NCBI GenBank assembly: GCA_934699585.1
Contig: CAKUWY010000017.1
Span: forward strand, 1 to 64,000
DNA from: an uncultured Fibrobacter sp.
Lineage (GTDB): Bacteria > Fibrobacterota > Fibrobacteria > Fibrobacterales > Fibrobacteraceae
DNA length: 64,000 nucleotides
Reading direction: 5' to 3'
Under the pieces are notes generated by a model. That model saw nothing but the letters and a program-made list of their open reading frames with translations. It made no database searches and had not been told where the DNA came from. The position numbers and the translations under genes were made by a program. Shown here piece after piece: positions 1 to 8,812 of this stretch (position 1 is the first letter of the stretch; every line of letters starts with the position of its first letter).

Positions 1-239
1 GCAGCCTTGCTCAGGATGAAGTTCATCAAAAGCATGCCGTAAATCGTCTGGGAAATCGGGGCACCCACGAACACCAGGAGTGTGAAGAGAGCGCTCTTGC
101 CCTGGGCATAAGCCTTCTTCCACATCGTGATGGCGGACATACCGGCCGTTCCGCAACCAAGGGCAGAGCCCATAGCCGCAATGCCGAGAGCGGCAGCAGC
201 ACCCATTTTCGCGAGAGTAACCATTGTATTCGGTTCCAT
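1..239 (-). CDS. ntpK: V-type ATP synthase subunit K (proteolipid), 3'-truncated by window edge
   Basis: This is the membrane rotor proteolipid of a V/A-type ATPase; the first 79 codons are visible and the gene continues past base 1. The protein starts MEPNTMVTLAKMG and shows two hydrophobic helices with a Gly/Ala-rich first helix. The second helix ends in GAPISQTIYG, which corresponds to the PxTQxxYG segment of the Enterococcus NtpK rotor. The ATG at 239 is preceded by GAGGA about 8 bases upstream. It lies 39 bp after the subunit I stop, as the last visible gene of the operon. The ion-binding Glu expected in the last helix is outside the window, so coupling ion cannot be settled. Confidence 0.9.
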   Translation of the reverse strand, partial: MEPNTMVTLAKMGAAAALGIAAMGSALGCGTAGMSAITMWKKAYAQGKSALFTLLVFVGAPISQTIYGMLLMNFILSKA

Positions 240-278
240 TGTTTTTTCCTCATTAAGTAGCGGGAATTATCCCTTGGT

Positions 279-2234
279 TTAATTTTTTTGCTTGGCGAAG
301 GGGGCGAAGGCAAATCCGCTCCATTCCTGGCCAAGTCCATTTGAAAATTCGAGTGTATTCAGACGTACCGCGTGAACCGCGACGCCCATGACCGCAAGCG
401 CGATGTTCAGGCCATGCACAAAGAGCAGCAGGAAGGCTGCACCGGCGATACCGACAGCAGAGCCGAACAGCGGCGAGAGCATGTCGTTGAACGCTTCGGC
501 AATGGCCGCACCGGACATGCCCACAGCGAACAGACGGATATAGCTGATCACGTCGGTAAAGCTGTTCACCACGTCGAGCACGAGCATCGGGATGCTGATG
601 AAGTCCTGTTTGAGGCGCTTCGGCGGAACGGTAAAGAGCACCAGAAGAACGGCTTCCACGATGAACATCGGGATGACGAACTTCGGCATGTCGATACCGA
701 GCACCATCTGGCACGCAAGGAAGAACATCACCCAGCAGCCGATAAGCCAGCCCACCTGCGCCATGAACGTGGAGTCCTTGCGCTTGATACGCACGCACAC
801 GTTCCTGATATGGGCGATACTCAGGTGGACCACGGCGATGCAGAAGCAGAACAGCTGGATATGCTGCATCTGGGAGGCACCTGCCGCCTTCGGCACGAAG
901 CTATCGGGCAGAATCGTAATCGACTGGGCGAAGGCCTTGTAGGCTTCAAACTTCGCAGGGTCAGTCGGGGCACTAGTGCGGATCCAGAGCATCGCGTTCT
1001 TCAGCGGTTCAGGCAACCAGCCGTAGTTGGTGATGTCCAGGTAATACGTCCACCCCGCAAGCGAGGGCGTTAGGCCGAGGAAACTTGCGTTGATGACACC
1101 CCACACGATGGTGGCGATGCTCATGAGGTAGATAAAGTGGAAACCAGCAGGGTTCGCCGACCGCATCTTCGAACGGGCAAAGAGAGCCAGACCGAGGAAC
1201 AACAGGCCGTAAGCCGAGTCGCCCACAATCATCGCAAAGAAGATACTGAAGAAGCAAAGGAACACGCTCGACACATCCACTTCCTTGTACCCCGGCGAAA
1301 TGCCGATGATATCGTACAGGAACTGCATGGGACGGCTGAGCTTGCTGTAGGTCAACAACGTCGGGATATCGTCGCCGTCGGCGGGATCGTCCACCAGGAG
1401 ACCCCAGCCGTGTTCGCGGGCGGCCTTCTCGAGTTCGCCCACGCGCGGAGCCGGGCAGAAACCCTGTACGGCAGCGACGTTCTTGTCGCCCACCATCGAG
1501 GCTTCGGCTTCGACCATGCGGTAGTCGTCACCCACTTCGAGGAGCTTGTCTTCGATAGATTCCCTGACGCCCGAAAGTTCACCTAGGCGTTTTTCGACGC
1601 GGGCAAGCGTTTCCTTGGCTTTCGCTTCCATTTCGCGGTATTCGGCAAGCGACTTCTGCGGCATCGAGATTTCGGTGAAGTTGCCCTTCACGGCGACAGG
1701 GGCTTCTCCCCTGCTCACGACAGCCACGTACTTGCCGTTTTCATCCTGGCCAAATTCCTCGACGACGCCTTCGCCATCGACTTCGAACGGGATTTTACCG
1801 TCATGGAGCTGGTAGAGTTTGACAAAGATACCCTTCGCCTGCAGGGCGGCAGCCGTTGCGGGGTCCAGGTTCTTGAACATGGAAAGTTTGGTGAGTTCCT
1901 CTTCGGCCTGTTCCTTGTCGATTTCCGCCTGCTTGCTTTCGGCAACCAGGTTCTGGATTTCATCGATAAGGCTCATTGCATCGGTCTCAGGTCCCTGAGC
2001 TTGCCGAAGGGCCGAAGGGTTCACGGGAGTCACACCCTTCGGAGCCTTCTCGGGCACCACTTCCAAGGCCTTCTGCACGCGGTTCATTTCGCCGCGGGCC
2101 TTGTTCAGCTTGGCGCCTGCTGCCGCCTGCAAAGGCGTGAGGTGCAAAATTTCAAGCGTACGGAGCGCCTGGAGCGTTTCTTCAACTGCACTTGCAACCG
2201 TCAGCACCGTCACTTTCTTCATAGGAGTAATCAT
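279..2234 (-). CDS. ntpI: V-type ATP synthase subunit I
   Basis: This 651-residue protein is the stator/ion-channel subunit of the V-type ATPase. Residues 1-320 form a soluble coiled-coil arm rich in Glu/Lys. From about residue 320 there are seven or so membrane segments, with the conserved FFAMIVGDSAYG motif near 332-343 and the essential Arg in YIRLFAVG near 567. The start overlaps the subunit D stop in ATGA, so the two are translationally coupled. Residues about 72-86 (around LRQAQGPE) are encoded by a short repeat element at 1989-2013 that recurs in another gene of this window; the arm tolerates it without a frame change. Confidence 0.95.
   Translation of the reverse strand: MITPMKKVTVLTVASAVEETLQALRTLEILHLTPLQAAAGAKLNKARGEMNRVQKALEVVPEKAPKGVTPVNPSALRQAQGPETDAMSLIDEIQNLVAESKQAEIDKEQAEEELTKLSMFKNLDPATAAALQAKGIFVKLYQLHDGKIPFEVDGEGVVEEFGQDENGKYVAVVSRGEAPVAVKGNFTEISMPQKSLAEYREMEAKAKETLARVEKRLGELSGVRESIEDKLLEVGDDYRMVEAEASMVGDKNVAAVQGFCPAPRVGELEKAAREHGWGLLVDDPADGDDIPTLLTYSKLSRPMQFLYDIIGISPGYKEVDVSSVFLCFFSIFFAMIVGDSAYGLLFLGLALFARSKMRSANPAGFHFIYLMSIATIVWGVINASFLGLTPSLAGWTYYLDITNYGWLPEPLKNAMLWIRTSAPTDPAKFEAYKAFAQSITILPDSFVPKAAGASQMQHIQLFCFCIAVVHLSIAHIRNVCVRIKRKDSTFMAQVGWLIGCWVMFFLACQMVLGIDMPKFVIPMFIVEAVLLVLFTVPPKRLKQDFISIPMLVLDVVNSFTDVISYIRLFAVGMSGAAIAEAFNDMLSPLFGSAVGIAGAAFLLLFVHGLNIALAVMGVAVHAVRLNTLEFSNGLGQEWSGFAFAPFAKQKN
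1989..2013. repeat. 25-bp element inside ntpI, second copy at 21172-21196
   Basis: The 25 bases at 1989-2013 match those at 21172-21196 with two differences. The core begins AGGTCCCTGAGC and ends CGAAGGGCC. It is read as LRQAQGP in subunit I on the minus strand. Both copies lie inside coding sequence. Confidence 0.75.
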
Positions 2235-2863
2235 GCGGCGGCCTCCTTCGCGAGTGCATCCTGGGCAGCGGTACGGGCGGTGGCCTTACCCTTCGCAAGC
2301 TTGCTGCGGGCAACGCCGGACGTCTGCTGGTCGCCCAGGAAGATGTTGATGACGCGGATATTTTCCTTCGCCTCGGGAATCTTCACCTTTTCGAACAGGT
2401 TCACGCGCTGGCTCGTGGTACGCAGTTCCTTTGAGAGGAGCTCGTACTGCTTTTCGAGCACGCGGCGTTCCAGACGCAGCGAAATCAGGCCCTGAAGGCT
2501 TCTGATACCGTCGTCCAGCCACACGGGCGTGGTGAAGAAATCCGGAATGGCGATATTAAAGTCTACCCCGTCGTATGTCGGAATCTTCACACCGGCGATG
2601 TTACCTTCGCCCTGGCGCACTTCCTTCACCGACAGGTACTTTGACCATTCGATGGGTTCGGCAAACAGCGAAATCCAGGAAGCCATACTCTTGCGGAGCT
2701 TGTCCTCCTCTTCTCGCTTTGCCATCACCCTCTCCTGGAGCGAGCGCATTTCCATCTGCAGCTGCTGCTTTTTCAAGAGCAACGTCGGCAAATAGCGCTG
2801 GAAGCGCTTCAATGCGTCGCGTTCCGCCTTGAGGGCGTTTTTAGTTAACTTGACCTTCGCCAT
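2231..2863 (-). CDS. ntpD: V-type ATP synthase subunit D
   Basis: This 210-residue protein is the central shaft subunit that links the A3B3 headpiece to the rotor. It has the expected length and the N-terminal MAKVKLTKNALKAERDALKR helix typical of the family, then a second long helix in the C-terminal half (RLERRVLEKQYELLSKELRT), forming the antiparallel coiled coil. The start is one base after the subunit B stop and the end overlaps subunit I by four bases. The last residues are Ala-rich and unconserved. Confidence 0.93.
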   Translation of the reverse strand: MAKVKLTKNALKAERDALKRFQRYLPTLLLKKQQLQMEMRSLQERVMAKREEEDKLRKSMASWISLFAEPIEWSKYLSVKEVRQGEGNIAGVKIPTYDGVDFNIAIPDFFTTPVWLDDGIRSLQGLISLRLERRVLEKQYELLSKELRTTSQRVNLFEKVKIPEAKENIRVINIFLGDQQTSGVARSKLAKGKATARTAAQDALAKEAAA

Positions 2864-2864
2864 A

Positions 2865-4166
2865 TTACCCCTTCTTGGGCCAATATTCGTTGATCATCTT
2901 GGTCGGAATACCCGTTTCTTCGGGTGCAAAGCAGTCGGCAAGGATTTCCCAGCCAAGGTCCAAAGCCTTTTCGAGCGGAATGTTGACGGACAGGTCCATC
3001 ATTTCCTTTTCGAAGCGCTGGCCATACTTCAACAGCTTCTGGTCCCAGTTACTCATGTTGAAGCCCATGGACTGCTTTTCCAAAGTTTCCTTGTAGCTTG
3101 CGTACAGCTGGATCATGGTGTTCATGATGGTACGGTGGTCGCTACGGGTCTTACCGTTCACCTGCTGCTTCAAGCGGCTCAAAGAGCCGAACGGTTCGAT
3201 ACGGCCTTTACGCAGGTAGAACTGACCTTCGGTAATGTAACCGGTGTTGTCCGGAACCGGGTGGGTCACGTCGTCGCCAGGCATGGTCGTCACGGCCAGG
3301 ATGGTGATAGAACCTGCGTCACTGAAGTCCACAGCCTTTTCGTAACGGCTGGCCAGCTGGGAGTAAAGGTCGCCAGGGTAACCACGGTTCGACGGAATCT
3401 GTTCCATCGTAATGGCGATTTCCTTCATGGCGTCGGCAAAGTTCGTCATGTCGGTGAGGAGCACAAGCACGTTCTTGCCTTCGGTGGCGAACTTTTCAGC
3501 CACGGCAAGCGATGCATCCGGCACGAGCAAGCATTCCACGATCGGGTCAGAGGCGGTGTGCATGAACATCACCGTACGGCTCAAGGCACCGTTCTTTTCG
3601 AGGAAGTCCTTCAGGTACAGGTAGTCATCGTGCTTCAGGCCCATGCCGCCGAGGATAATCACGTCCACTTCGGCCTGCAAGGCAATGCGGGCCAAAAGTT
3701 CGTTGTAAGGTTCACCGGCGATAGAGAAAATCGGGAGCTTCTGCGAAACCACGAGCGTGTTGAACACGTCGATCATCGGGATACCCGTACGCACCATCGT
3801 CTTCGGGATGATACGCTTGGCAGGGTTCACGGAGGGGCCGCCGATAGTAATGCGTTCGCCGTCCACTTCGGGGCCGTTGTCGCGGGGCTTGCCGGCACCG
3901 TTAAACACGCGGCCAAGCAAGGCTTCGCTGTACGGGACCTTCATCGGTTCGCCAAGGAAGCGCACTTCAGAGTCGGTCGAAATACCACGGGCACCTGCGA
4001 ACACCTGCAAGTCCACCATGTCGTCGTCAATACGGATCACGCGGGCAAGGGATGTTCCGAACGAGCTTGTCACCTGGGCAAGTTCCTGGTTTGCTACACC
4101 TTCGGCACGGAGCGTAATCACGGAACCGGCGATGCGTTCAATACGATGGTATGCCACATTATGCAT
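2865..4166 (-). CDS. ntpB: V-type ATP synthase subunit B
   Basis: This 433-residue protein is the non-catalytic nucleotide-binding subunit of the V-type ATPase headpiece. It has the alpha/beta fold of the family but no Walker A P-loop: the equivalent region reads LPIFSIAGEPYNELLARI. Residues VVTTMPGDDVTHPVPDNTGY match the B-subunit region at the nucleotide interface. The ATG overlaps the last 8 bp of subunit A, indicating coupled translation. Codon use is strongly biased to C/G-ending codons, as in other highly expressed genes of the window. Confidence 0.96.
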   Translation of the reverse strand: MHNVAYHRIERIAGSVITLRAEGVANQELAQVTSSFGTSLARVIRIDDDMVDLQVFAGARGISTDSEVRFLGEPMKVPYSEALLGRVFNGAGKPRDNGPEVDGERITIGGPSVNPAKRIIPKTMVRTGIPMIDVFNTLVVSQKLPIFSIAGEPYNELLARIALQAEVDVIILGGMGLKHDDYLYLKDFLEKNGALSRTVMFMHTASDPIVECLLVPDASLAVAEKFATEGKNVLVLLTDMTNFADAMKEIAITMEQIPSNRGYPGDLYSQLASRYEKAVDFSDAGSITILAVTTMPGDDVTHPVPDNTGYITEGQFYLRKGRIEPFGSLSRLKQQVNGKTRSDHRTIMNTMIQLYASYKETLEKQSMGFNMSNWDQKLLKYGQRFEKEMMDLSVNIPLEKALDLGWEILADCFAPEETGIPTKMINEYWPKKG

Positions 4167-5916
4167 TAGCGGAAACCTCCTTCACGGAAGCGAAAATACT
4201 TTGTTCAAGGTCCTTGAATTCCTGGGAATCGAACTTGACGCGGTTCCAGTCCTTCGTCGACTGAGTGAGCTTGAGGAAGAACGTACGGGCGACGTCCTTC
4301 TCGCTGAACTTCATCGGGGTCTTGAGAATGGTGTAAACCTTGTCGAACACGTACTTCTGACGTTCAGCAGAGCAAGCGGCGTCGATTTCGTTATAGGCGT
4401 CCTGCTGCAGGTAAACGGCATCGAGGTATTCGGACTTCAGGTAAATCACGAAGTCGTCAATCGAGGTACCTTCTTCGCCCACCACCTTCATCATGTTGTT
4501 CACGTCCACGCCGCTTGCGAGGATGTGACGGGCTTCGGCAACCTTCTTGGAATCGATAATGCCTTCGTACTTGGACCAGGAATCCAGCGGGTGGATTGCC
4601 GGGAAGCGGCGCTGGTCGGAACGTTCACGGGAAAGACCGAGGAATGCACCCACCACCTTCAAGGTAGCCTGGGTCACCGGTTCTTCGAAGTTACCACCTG
4701 CAGGCGACACGGAACCGCAAATCGTCACAGAACCGGTAGAGCCGTCCTTCAGGCGAACCACGCCACCGCGTTCATAGAAGGCGGCAATCACAGATTCGAG
4801 GTAAGCCGGGAAGGCTTCTTCGCCCGGAATTTCTTCCAGACGGCCGCTCATTTCACGCAGAGCCTGAGCCCAACGAGAAGTCGAGTCAGCCAAGAGGAGC
4901 ACGTTCAGGCCCATCTGGCGGTAATATTCGGCGAGAGTCACGCCCGTATACACGGAAGCTTCACGAGCAGCCACCGGCATCGAAGACGTGTTACAAATAA
5001 TCAGCGTACGTTCCATGAGGGACTTGCCGGTACGCGGGTCAATCAGTTCAGGGAATTCGCGGAGGGTTTCCACCACTTCACCAGCACGTTCACCGCAAGC
5101 GGCCAAAATCACGATATCCACGTCGGCGTAGCGGCTCATGAGCTGCTGGAGCACGGTCTTACCGGCACCGAAGGGGCCCGGCGTACAGAACGTACCACCC
5201 TGCATCACGGGGAAGAACGTATCGATAATACGCTGTTGCATGGTCAGCGGCTTGCTCGGACGGAGACGTTCTTCGAAGGCCTTGATCGGCATCTTCACCG
5301 GCCAAGTCTGCACCATGGTCACGTCCTGGGTTTCGCCCTTGTCATTCTTGAGCTTGGCCACCACATCTTCAACCACATGTTCGCCAGCGGCAGCGACCGA
5401 TTCCACAGTCCACTTGCCGAGCAGACGGAACGGCACCATGATACGGTGCGTGAACACGCCTTCGGGAACAGTGCCGAGCGTATCGCCAGCAACAACCACA
5501 TCGCCCACCTTGGCGACCGGGGTAAATGCCCATTTTTTGTCGCGCGGGAGAGCCTTCAAATACTTACCGCGCTGCAGGAAGAAGCCGCATTCTTCGGCAA
5601 GCTTCGGGAGCGGGTTCTGCAGGCCGTCAAACACCTGGGTCAAGAGGCCGGGGCCAAGTTCTACGGACAAAAGTTCGCCGGTGAATTCCACCTCGTCACC
5701 CGTCTTGAGCCCCGTGGTGTCTTCGAACACCTGGAGTTCGGCGTAGTCACCGCGGATACGGATGACTTCGCTCTTGAGGGGGATAACTTCGGACTTGCCG
5801 TCCTTGTTTTTCTGGGTAAGCTTGGCATACGCCACTTCGTTCTGGGACACGGCGCTTTCGAACTTGACGCGAATCAGGTTACCGTTGACGCCGATGATTT
5901 TTCCGATACTAGCCAT
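4159..5916 (-). CDS. ntpA: V-type ATP synthase catalytic subunit A
   Basis: This 585-residue protein is the catalytic ATP-hydrolysing/synthesising subunit. It contains the P-loop GPFGAGKTVLQQ, the family-specific non-homologous insert near residues 120-190, and SRWAQALREMSGRLEEIPGEEAFPAYL in two conserved stretches. The start is set at ATG 5916 (MASIGKIIG) because GGAGG at 5931-5927 sits 10 bases upstream of it. An upstream in-frame ATG at 5937 would place the same GGAGG inside the gene and overlaps the previous stop. It follows the DUF2764 gene and is followed by subunit B with an 8-bp overlap. Confidence 0.97.
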   Translation of the reverse strand: MASIGKIIGVNGNLIRVKFESAVSQNEVAYAKLTQKNKDGKSEVIPLKSEVIRIRGDYAELQVFEDTTGLKTGDEVEFTGELLSVELGPGLLTQVFDGLQNPLPKLAEECGFFLQRGKYLKALPRDKKWAFTPVAKVGDVVVAGDTLGTVPEGVFTHRIMVPFRLLGKWTVESVAAAGEHVVEDVVAKLKNDKGETQDVTMVQTWPVKMPIKAFEERLRPSKPLTMQQRIIDTFFPVMQGGTFCTPGPFGAGKTVLQQLMSRYADVDIVILAACGERAGEVVETLREFPELIDPRTGKSLMERTLIICNTSSMPVAAREASVYTGVTLAEYYRQMGLNVLLLADSTSRWAQALREMSGRLEEIPGEEAFPAYLESVIAAFYERGGVVRLKDGSTGSVTICGSVSPAGGNFEEPVTQATLKVVGAFLGLSRERSDQRRFPAIHPLDSWSKYEGIIDSKKVAEARHILASGVDVNNMMKVVGEEGTSIDDFVIYLKSEYLDAVYLQQDAYNEIDAACSAERQKYVFDKVYTILKTPMKFSEKDVARTFFLKLTQSTKDWNRVKFDSQEFKDLEQSIFASVKEVSANA

Positions 5917-5933
5917 TGAAAATGGACCTCCGG

Positions 5934-6491
5934 TCATTCCTGTGCCGCCGCAGAGGCGTATGCAGGATCGTTTGCATTAATAACATTCAACACGGCAGCG
6001 TCGCCCGCTTGTTCGGAGAGGCGCGCCCAACGTTCACAAATCTTCAGTTTGATCGCATAAGCGTAAACATGCTTGACGGTACCCTCGCCCACTCCCGCGA
6101 GCGAGTCCACAAGCCAGAAACGGGCCTTGTCGATATCCTGCTCTTTTTCCATAGGATTCGACTTGGCAAACGCATCTTGAATCATCTTGGCAAAGGCGAC
6201 ATCATAACCCGGGAAGGACTTTTCCGTAAAACGGATATCGGGCCCCCATGCGCTTGCACGGAGCCTGCCCGAAACGTTCTTCATCTGGATTTCGTGGGCC
6301 TTGTAGGCACGAACGAATTCGTCGTCGCACTCTTCGCATTCACCGTCATCTAAAAGCGCGTCCAGGGCCGCAATTTCCGACTCGGACAGCACGCCGATGC
6401 AGCGGTGGCGAAAATCTTCCATACTGAGCGGGGCTGCATCGCCGAACTCAATCATCGGAAGAGACGCCATCAAGTAAGAAGGACTGCTCAT
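5934..6491 (-). CDS. DUF2764 family protein of the V-ATPase operon (likely C-like subunit)
   Basis: This 185-residue protein sits between subunits E and A, the position that DUF2764 proteins occupy in V-ATPase operons of Bacteroidetes, Chlamydiae and Fibrobacter. The N-terminus (YLMASLPMIEFGDAAPLS) matches the family opening, where a YLxASLP motif is usual. The middle is acidic (DDGECEECDDEF). No separate subunit C is seen in the visible operon, so I infer that it fills the C-subunit role between stator and shaft. The start is taken as ATG 6491; a TTG one codon earlier is also possible, and no strong ribosome site decides. Confidence 0.8.
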   Translation of the reverse strand: MSSPSYLMASLPMIEFGDAAPLSMEDFRHRCIGVLSESEIAALDALLDDGECEECDDEFVRAYKAHEIQMKNVSGRLRASAWGPDIRFTEKSFPGYDVAFAKMIQDAFAKSNPMEKEQDIDKARFWLVDSLAGVGEGTVKHVYAYAIKLKICERWARLSEQAGDAAVLNVINANDPAYASAAAQE

Positions 6492-6503
6492 CAAGTACCC
6501 GCG

Positions 6504-7106
6504 TTACTTCGCCTGTGCGGCAGCGTTTACCACTCTGGCAAGTTGCGGACGGAGCAGGGCCGAAAGAGCATCGGCCATGGCAGCTTCGGTAAATTCGTGA
6601 GTGACTTTGCCACCGTCGAGCTTGACGCGGAAGCCGAACTTGACACCCTTGTCGCTTTCGACCTTAACGCCGGCGGAAAGCTGCTTGGCAAATTCGCCCA
6701 TCACAAAGGAGCTGAGCTTACGGGCATCGGCTTCGGAGAAATCCACTTCGATGTCAGAGGAATAGTTTTTAGCAAGGGTTAAAAGCATTTGCTTCACGGT
6801 GGATTCGTCGAGGGACTTTTCCACCTGGAGGTTAAGCAGGTCCATAATCATCTTTTCAAGGTTCTTGCCTACCGAAAGCAGGAGGTCGCGGGCGGACTGT
6901 TCAAGGGTGCGTTCGCTCCTTTCCGTGAACGCTTCGGCGTCCTTGTCGGCCTTTTCCAGACGGGCGGACGCTTCGGCCTCGGCAGCCTTCACGATATCGG
7001 CCGCCTTTTCCTTGGCCTTGGCAATGATCGCCGCCGCCTCGTTTTCTGCTTTATCGACAGCATCTTTCTGGATGCGTTCCATAAGGTATTGCAAGTCTTC
7101 TGCCAT
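6504..7106 (-). CDS. ntpE: V-type ATP synthase subunit E
   Basis: This 200-residue protein is the peripheral stalk subunit. Residues 1-110 form a long charged helix with many Ala/Glu/Lys residues (KAKEKAADIVKAAEAEA), followed by a small globular C-terminal domain. The start is ATG 7106 (MAEDLQYLMERI) because GGAG lies about 7 bases upstream; an in-frame ATG four codons earlier would overlap that site. This is the first gene of the visible operon, with a candidate promoter about 70-100 bp upstream. Confidence 0.93.
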   Translation of the reverse strand: MAEDLQYLMERIQKDAVDKAENEAAAIIAKAKEKAADIVKAAEAEASARLEKADKDAEAFTERSERTLEQSARDLLLSVGKNLEKMIMDLLNLQVEKSLDESTVKQMLLTLAKNYSSDIEVDFSEADARKLSSFVMGEFAKQLSAGVKVESDKGVKFGFRVKLDGGKVTHEFTEAAMADALSALLRPQLARVVNAAAQAK

Positions 7107-7174
7107 ATATATCTCCAATTACATATAAACGCTAAAACGCCCCAAAAAAGGCATTTTTGGTCTTTGCTGTTAGG

Positions 7175-7205
7175 AATATACAAGTAAATTTCGAAAAAAG
7201 TCCAA
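7175..7205 (-). promoter_or_regulatory. Candidate promoter of the V-ATPase operon
   Basis: On the minus strand TTGGAC (7205-7200) is followed after 19 bases by TATATT (7180-7175), leaving a leader of about 60 bases before subunit E. The spacer is longer than optimal. Phased A-tracts overlap and extend upstream of it. Confidence 0.4.
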
Positions 7206-7238
7206 AAAAATGGCAAAAAAAGCGAAAAAAAATTTTTT
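7194..7238. other. Helically phased A-tracts upstream of the V-ATPase operon
   Basis: Four runs of 6-8 A residues lie at 7194-7199, 7204-7210, 7215-7221 and 7225-7232, the last followed by six T. Their centres are 10.5, 11 and 10.5 bp apart, which matches the helical repeat and predicts intrinsically curved DNA. The 217-bp gap (7107-7323) shows no gene. Confidence 0.7.
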
Positions 7239-7323
7239 CCTGCAAAAAACGGGGATAAAAGGGATTTTTAAGGTATAATAATGGCGATTTTAAGTAAACT
7301 TTGATTTACAAACGGCGGTGCAA

Positions 7324-8679
7324 CTACCTGCTGCGCCAGCGGGACGACGTGACCTTGTCGAAGAGGCCGAAGTAGAACACCGGTTCACCCTTGTCGGGGC
7401 TGTAGCCTACCTCAAGGCGGATACGGTCCAGGGCGGGAATCACCAGGTGGATTCCCCCATAGACAGCGCCTTCGTAATCGTCCCAGCCGGGGCGGCCCTT
7501 GTCCCACAGGAGGCTTCCGTCGAGACCGGCCACCAGCTGCACTCCGTAGAAGAAGTTCACGCCGGCAACGCTTGCCGCATGGCGTTCCATCAACACAAAA
7601 CGCTCTTCCAACGTCAATAGCACTTCGTGGACTCCCAGGTAGTTGGAATCGGCCTCGTGGCCGCGGAAGGTATTTGCCCCACCATGGTAATAGTAGTCGT
7701 AGCGTTCCACATCGCCCAGGCGGTAACGCACCAGGGCTGTCGCCCCCGTCACAAAGCGCCAGAGCGTGTAATAGGCCCTGGCATCCGTCAAAAGTTCGCG
7801 GTAATTCTCGCCACCCATGCCGCCATCACAAGTCGCGCCATCATCTATTATATTACAGCTGAAATCGCGATCGTCACCCTCGCCCACATGGGTCAGCATG
7901 TATTCAAAATAGACTCCCCGGCGGCTATCCAGCTTGCTATCACGGAAATCGAAAGCGAAACCGAATCCAAATTCAGGCAAGAAAGCGGCATCCTTCAACT
8001 CGCGGCCAGCCACCGTCATGAGCAGGGACAAATGGGGGGAAATTCCGTAATCCAAGTCCAGGTCCAGAAGCCAACTGTCATCCTGGAAACCGCGAATTTC
8101 ATCGTAACTGTCCGTACGGAGGAACTCCAAGTTCCAGCCCAGAGGCAGGCCGAACAGGTAGGGCGAACTTGCGTAGAAAGCGTATTCGTTATTGTCTAGG
8201 AACGGGTCGGTAGAGGTGCGGTACTGGACCTCGGCACGAATGTCCTCACCCAGCACGTTCAGGTTTGCGAGGGCAAGGCCGATCATGAGCCCGTCTCGGT
8301 CGGTCTTCTTGCCTGCGGGGGCGGGAATCCAGCGAAAAATTTCCTTGAAGGTGTAAGTGAGCGCCCCTGCATCACAGGCGACCGCCACCTCCGTAAACAG
8401 GTCCAGGTCCTGCAGGCGGCGCTTTTCGGTCTCAAACTTTTCGGTAGAGAAAGCCTCCCCCGCCTTGTTCAACAGTTCCCGCTGGACCACGCGGGGGTTC
8501 GTGTGTTCCAGGCCCTCGAAACGGACGGAAGAAATAACCGTGCCATCAGTACAAACCGCCCCCATGGGGGCCGACGAGTCCGCCGGAGCCACCTGGAGGG
8601 AATCGGCATCCGCCGGAGCCGCCATTGCGGACACCGCAAGGACAAGCAGGCTGAGGAATGTGGTTTTAAGGCGAAACAT
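7324..8679 (-). CDS. Omp85/BamA-like outer-membrane beta-barrel protein with one POTRA domain
   Basis: This 451-residue protein has a signal peptide (MFRLKTTFLSLLVLAVSAMA), one POTRA-like domain near residues 45-110 (ISSVRFEGLEHTNPRVVQRE, then LQDLDLFTEVAVAC), and a C-terminal beta-barrel with alternating aromatic strands typical of the bacterial surface antigen family. It is much shorter than BamA (five POTRAs, about 800 residues) and resembles small TamA/Omp85-type proteins. The GGANTFRGHE segment corresponds to the conserved RGF/Y-like lid loop. The start is chosen at ATG 8679 because it begins a clean signal peptide; an in-frame ATG at 8703 adds eight polar residues. No clear ribosome site is visible for either. 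Confidence 0.75.
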   Translation of the reverse strand: MFRLKTTFLSLLVLAVSAMAAPADADSLQVAPADSSAPMGAVCTDGTVISSVRFEGLEHTNPRVVQRELLNKAGEAFSTEKFETEKRRLQDLDLFTEVAVACDAGALTYTFKEIFRWIPAPAGKKTDRDGLMIGLALANLNVLGEDIRAEVQYRTSTDPFLDNNEYAFYASSPYLFGLPLGWNLEFLRTDSYDEIRGFQDDSWLLDLDLDYGISPHLSLLMTVAGRELKDAAFLPEFGFGFAFDFRDSKLDSRRGVYFEYMLTHVGEGDDRDFSCNIIDDGATCDGGMGGENYRELLTDARAYYTLWRFVTGATALVRYRLGDVERYDYYYHGGANTFRGHEADSNYLGVHEVLLTLEERFVLMERHAASVAGVNFFYGVQLVAGLDGSLLWDKGRPGWDDYEGAVYGGIHLVIPALDRIRLEVGYSPDKGEPVFYFGLFDKVTSSRWRSR

Positions 8680-8702
8680 CGATGTAAATGTAGAATTATG
8701 CA

Positions 8703-8727
8703 AGATCCCCGCCTTCGCGGGGATGAC
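8703..8727. repeat. Palindromic repeat, family A, short form
   Basis: AGATCCCCGCC is followed by a TTCG turn and CGGGGATGAC, giving a stem ATCCCCG/CGGGGAT. It is a minimal member of a family found at nine other places in this window. Confidence 0.8.
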
Positions 8728-8806
8728 GAAATAGGGTCGCGGGGATGACGAAATAGGGTCGCGGGGATGACAATGTAGGGTCGCGGGGATGACGATATAG
8801 GGGGCG
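8719..8806. repeat. Four tandem copies of a 22-bp unit
   Basis: Units start at 8719, 8741, 8763 and 8785, each beginning GGGGATGAC and ending near TAGGGTCGC. The unit contains the right arm of the family A palindrome, so the array seems to have grown from that element. It lies between the barrel gene and the ABC transporter. Confidence 0.85.
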
Positions 8807-8812
8807 GGATGG

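Noticed and set aside
3757..5919. 720-codon plus-strand frame over V-ATPase subunits A and B
   Set aside because: It is antisense to two recognised genes and its translation is His/Arg-rich without domain features. The same applies to long antisense frames at 2829-4169, 9059-10384, 11693-12958 and 41147-42334.
8719..8806. Tandem repeat considered as a CRISPR array
   Set aside because: The 22-bp units are directly adjacent with no unique spacers, and no cas gene is near.
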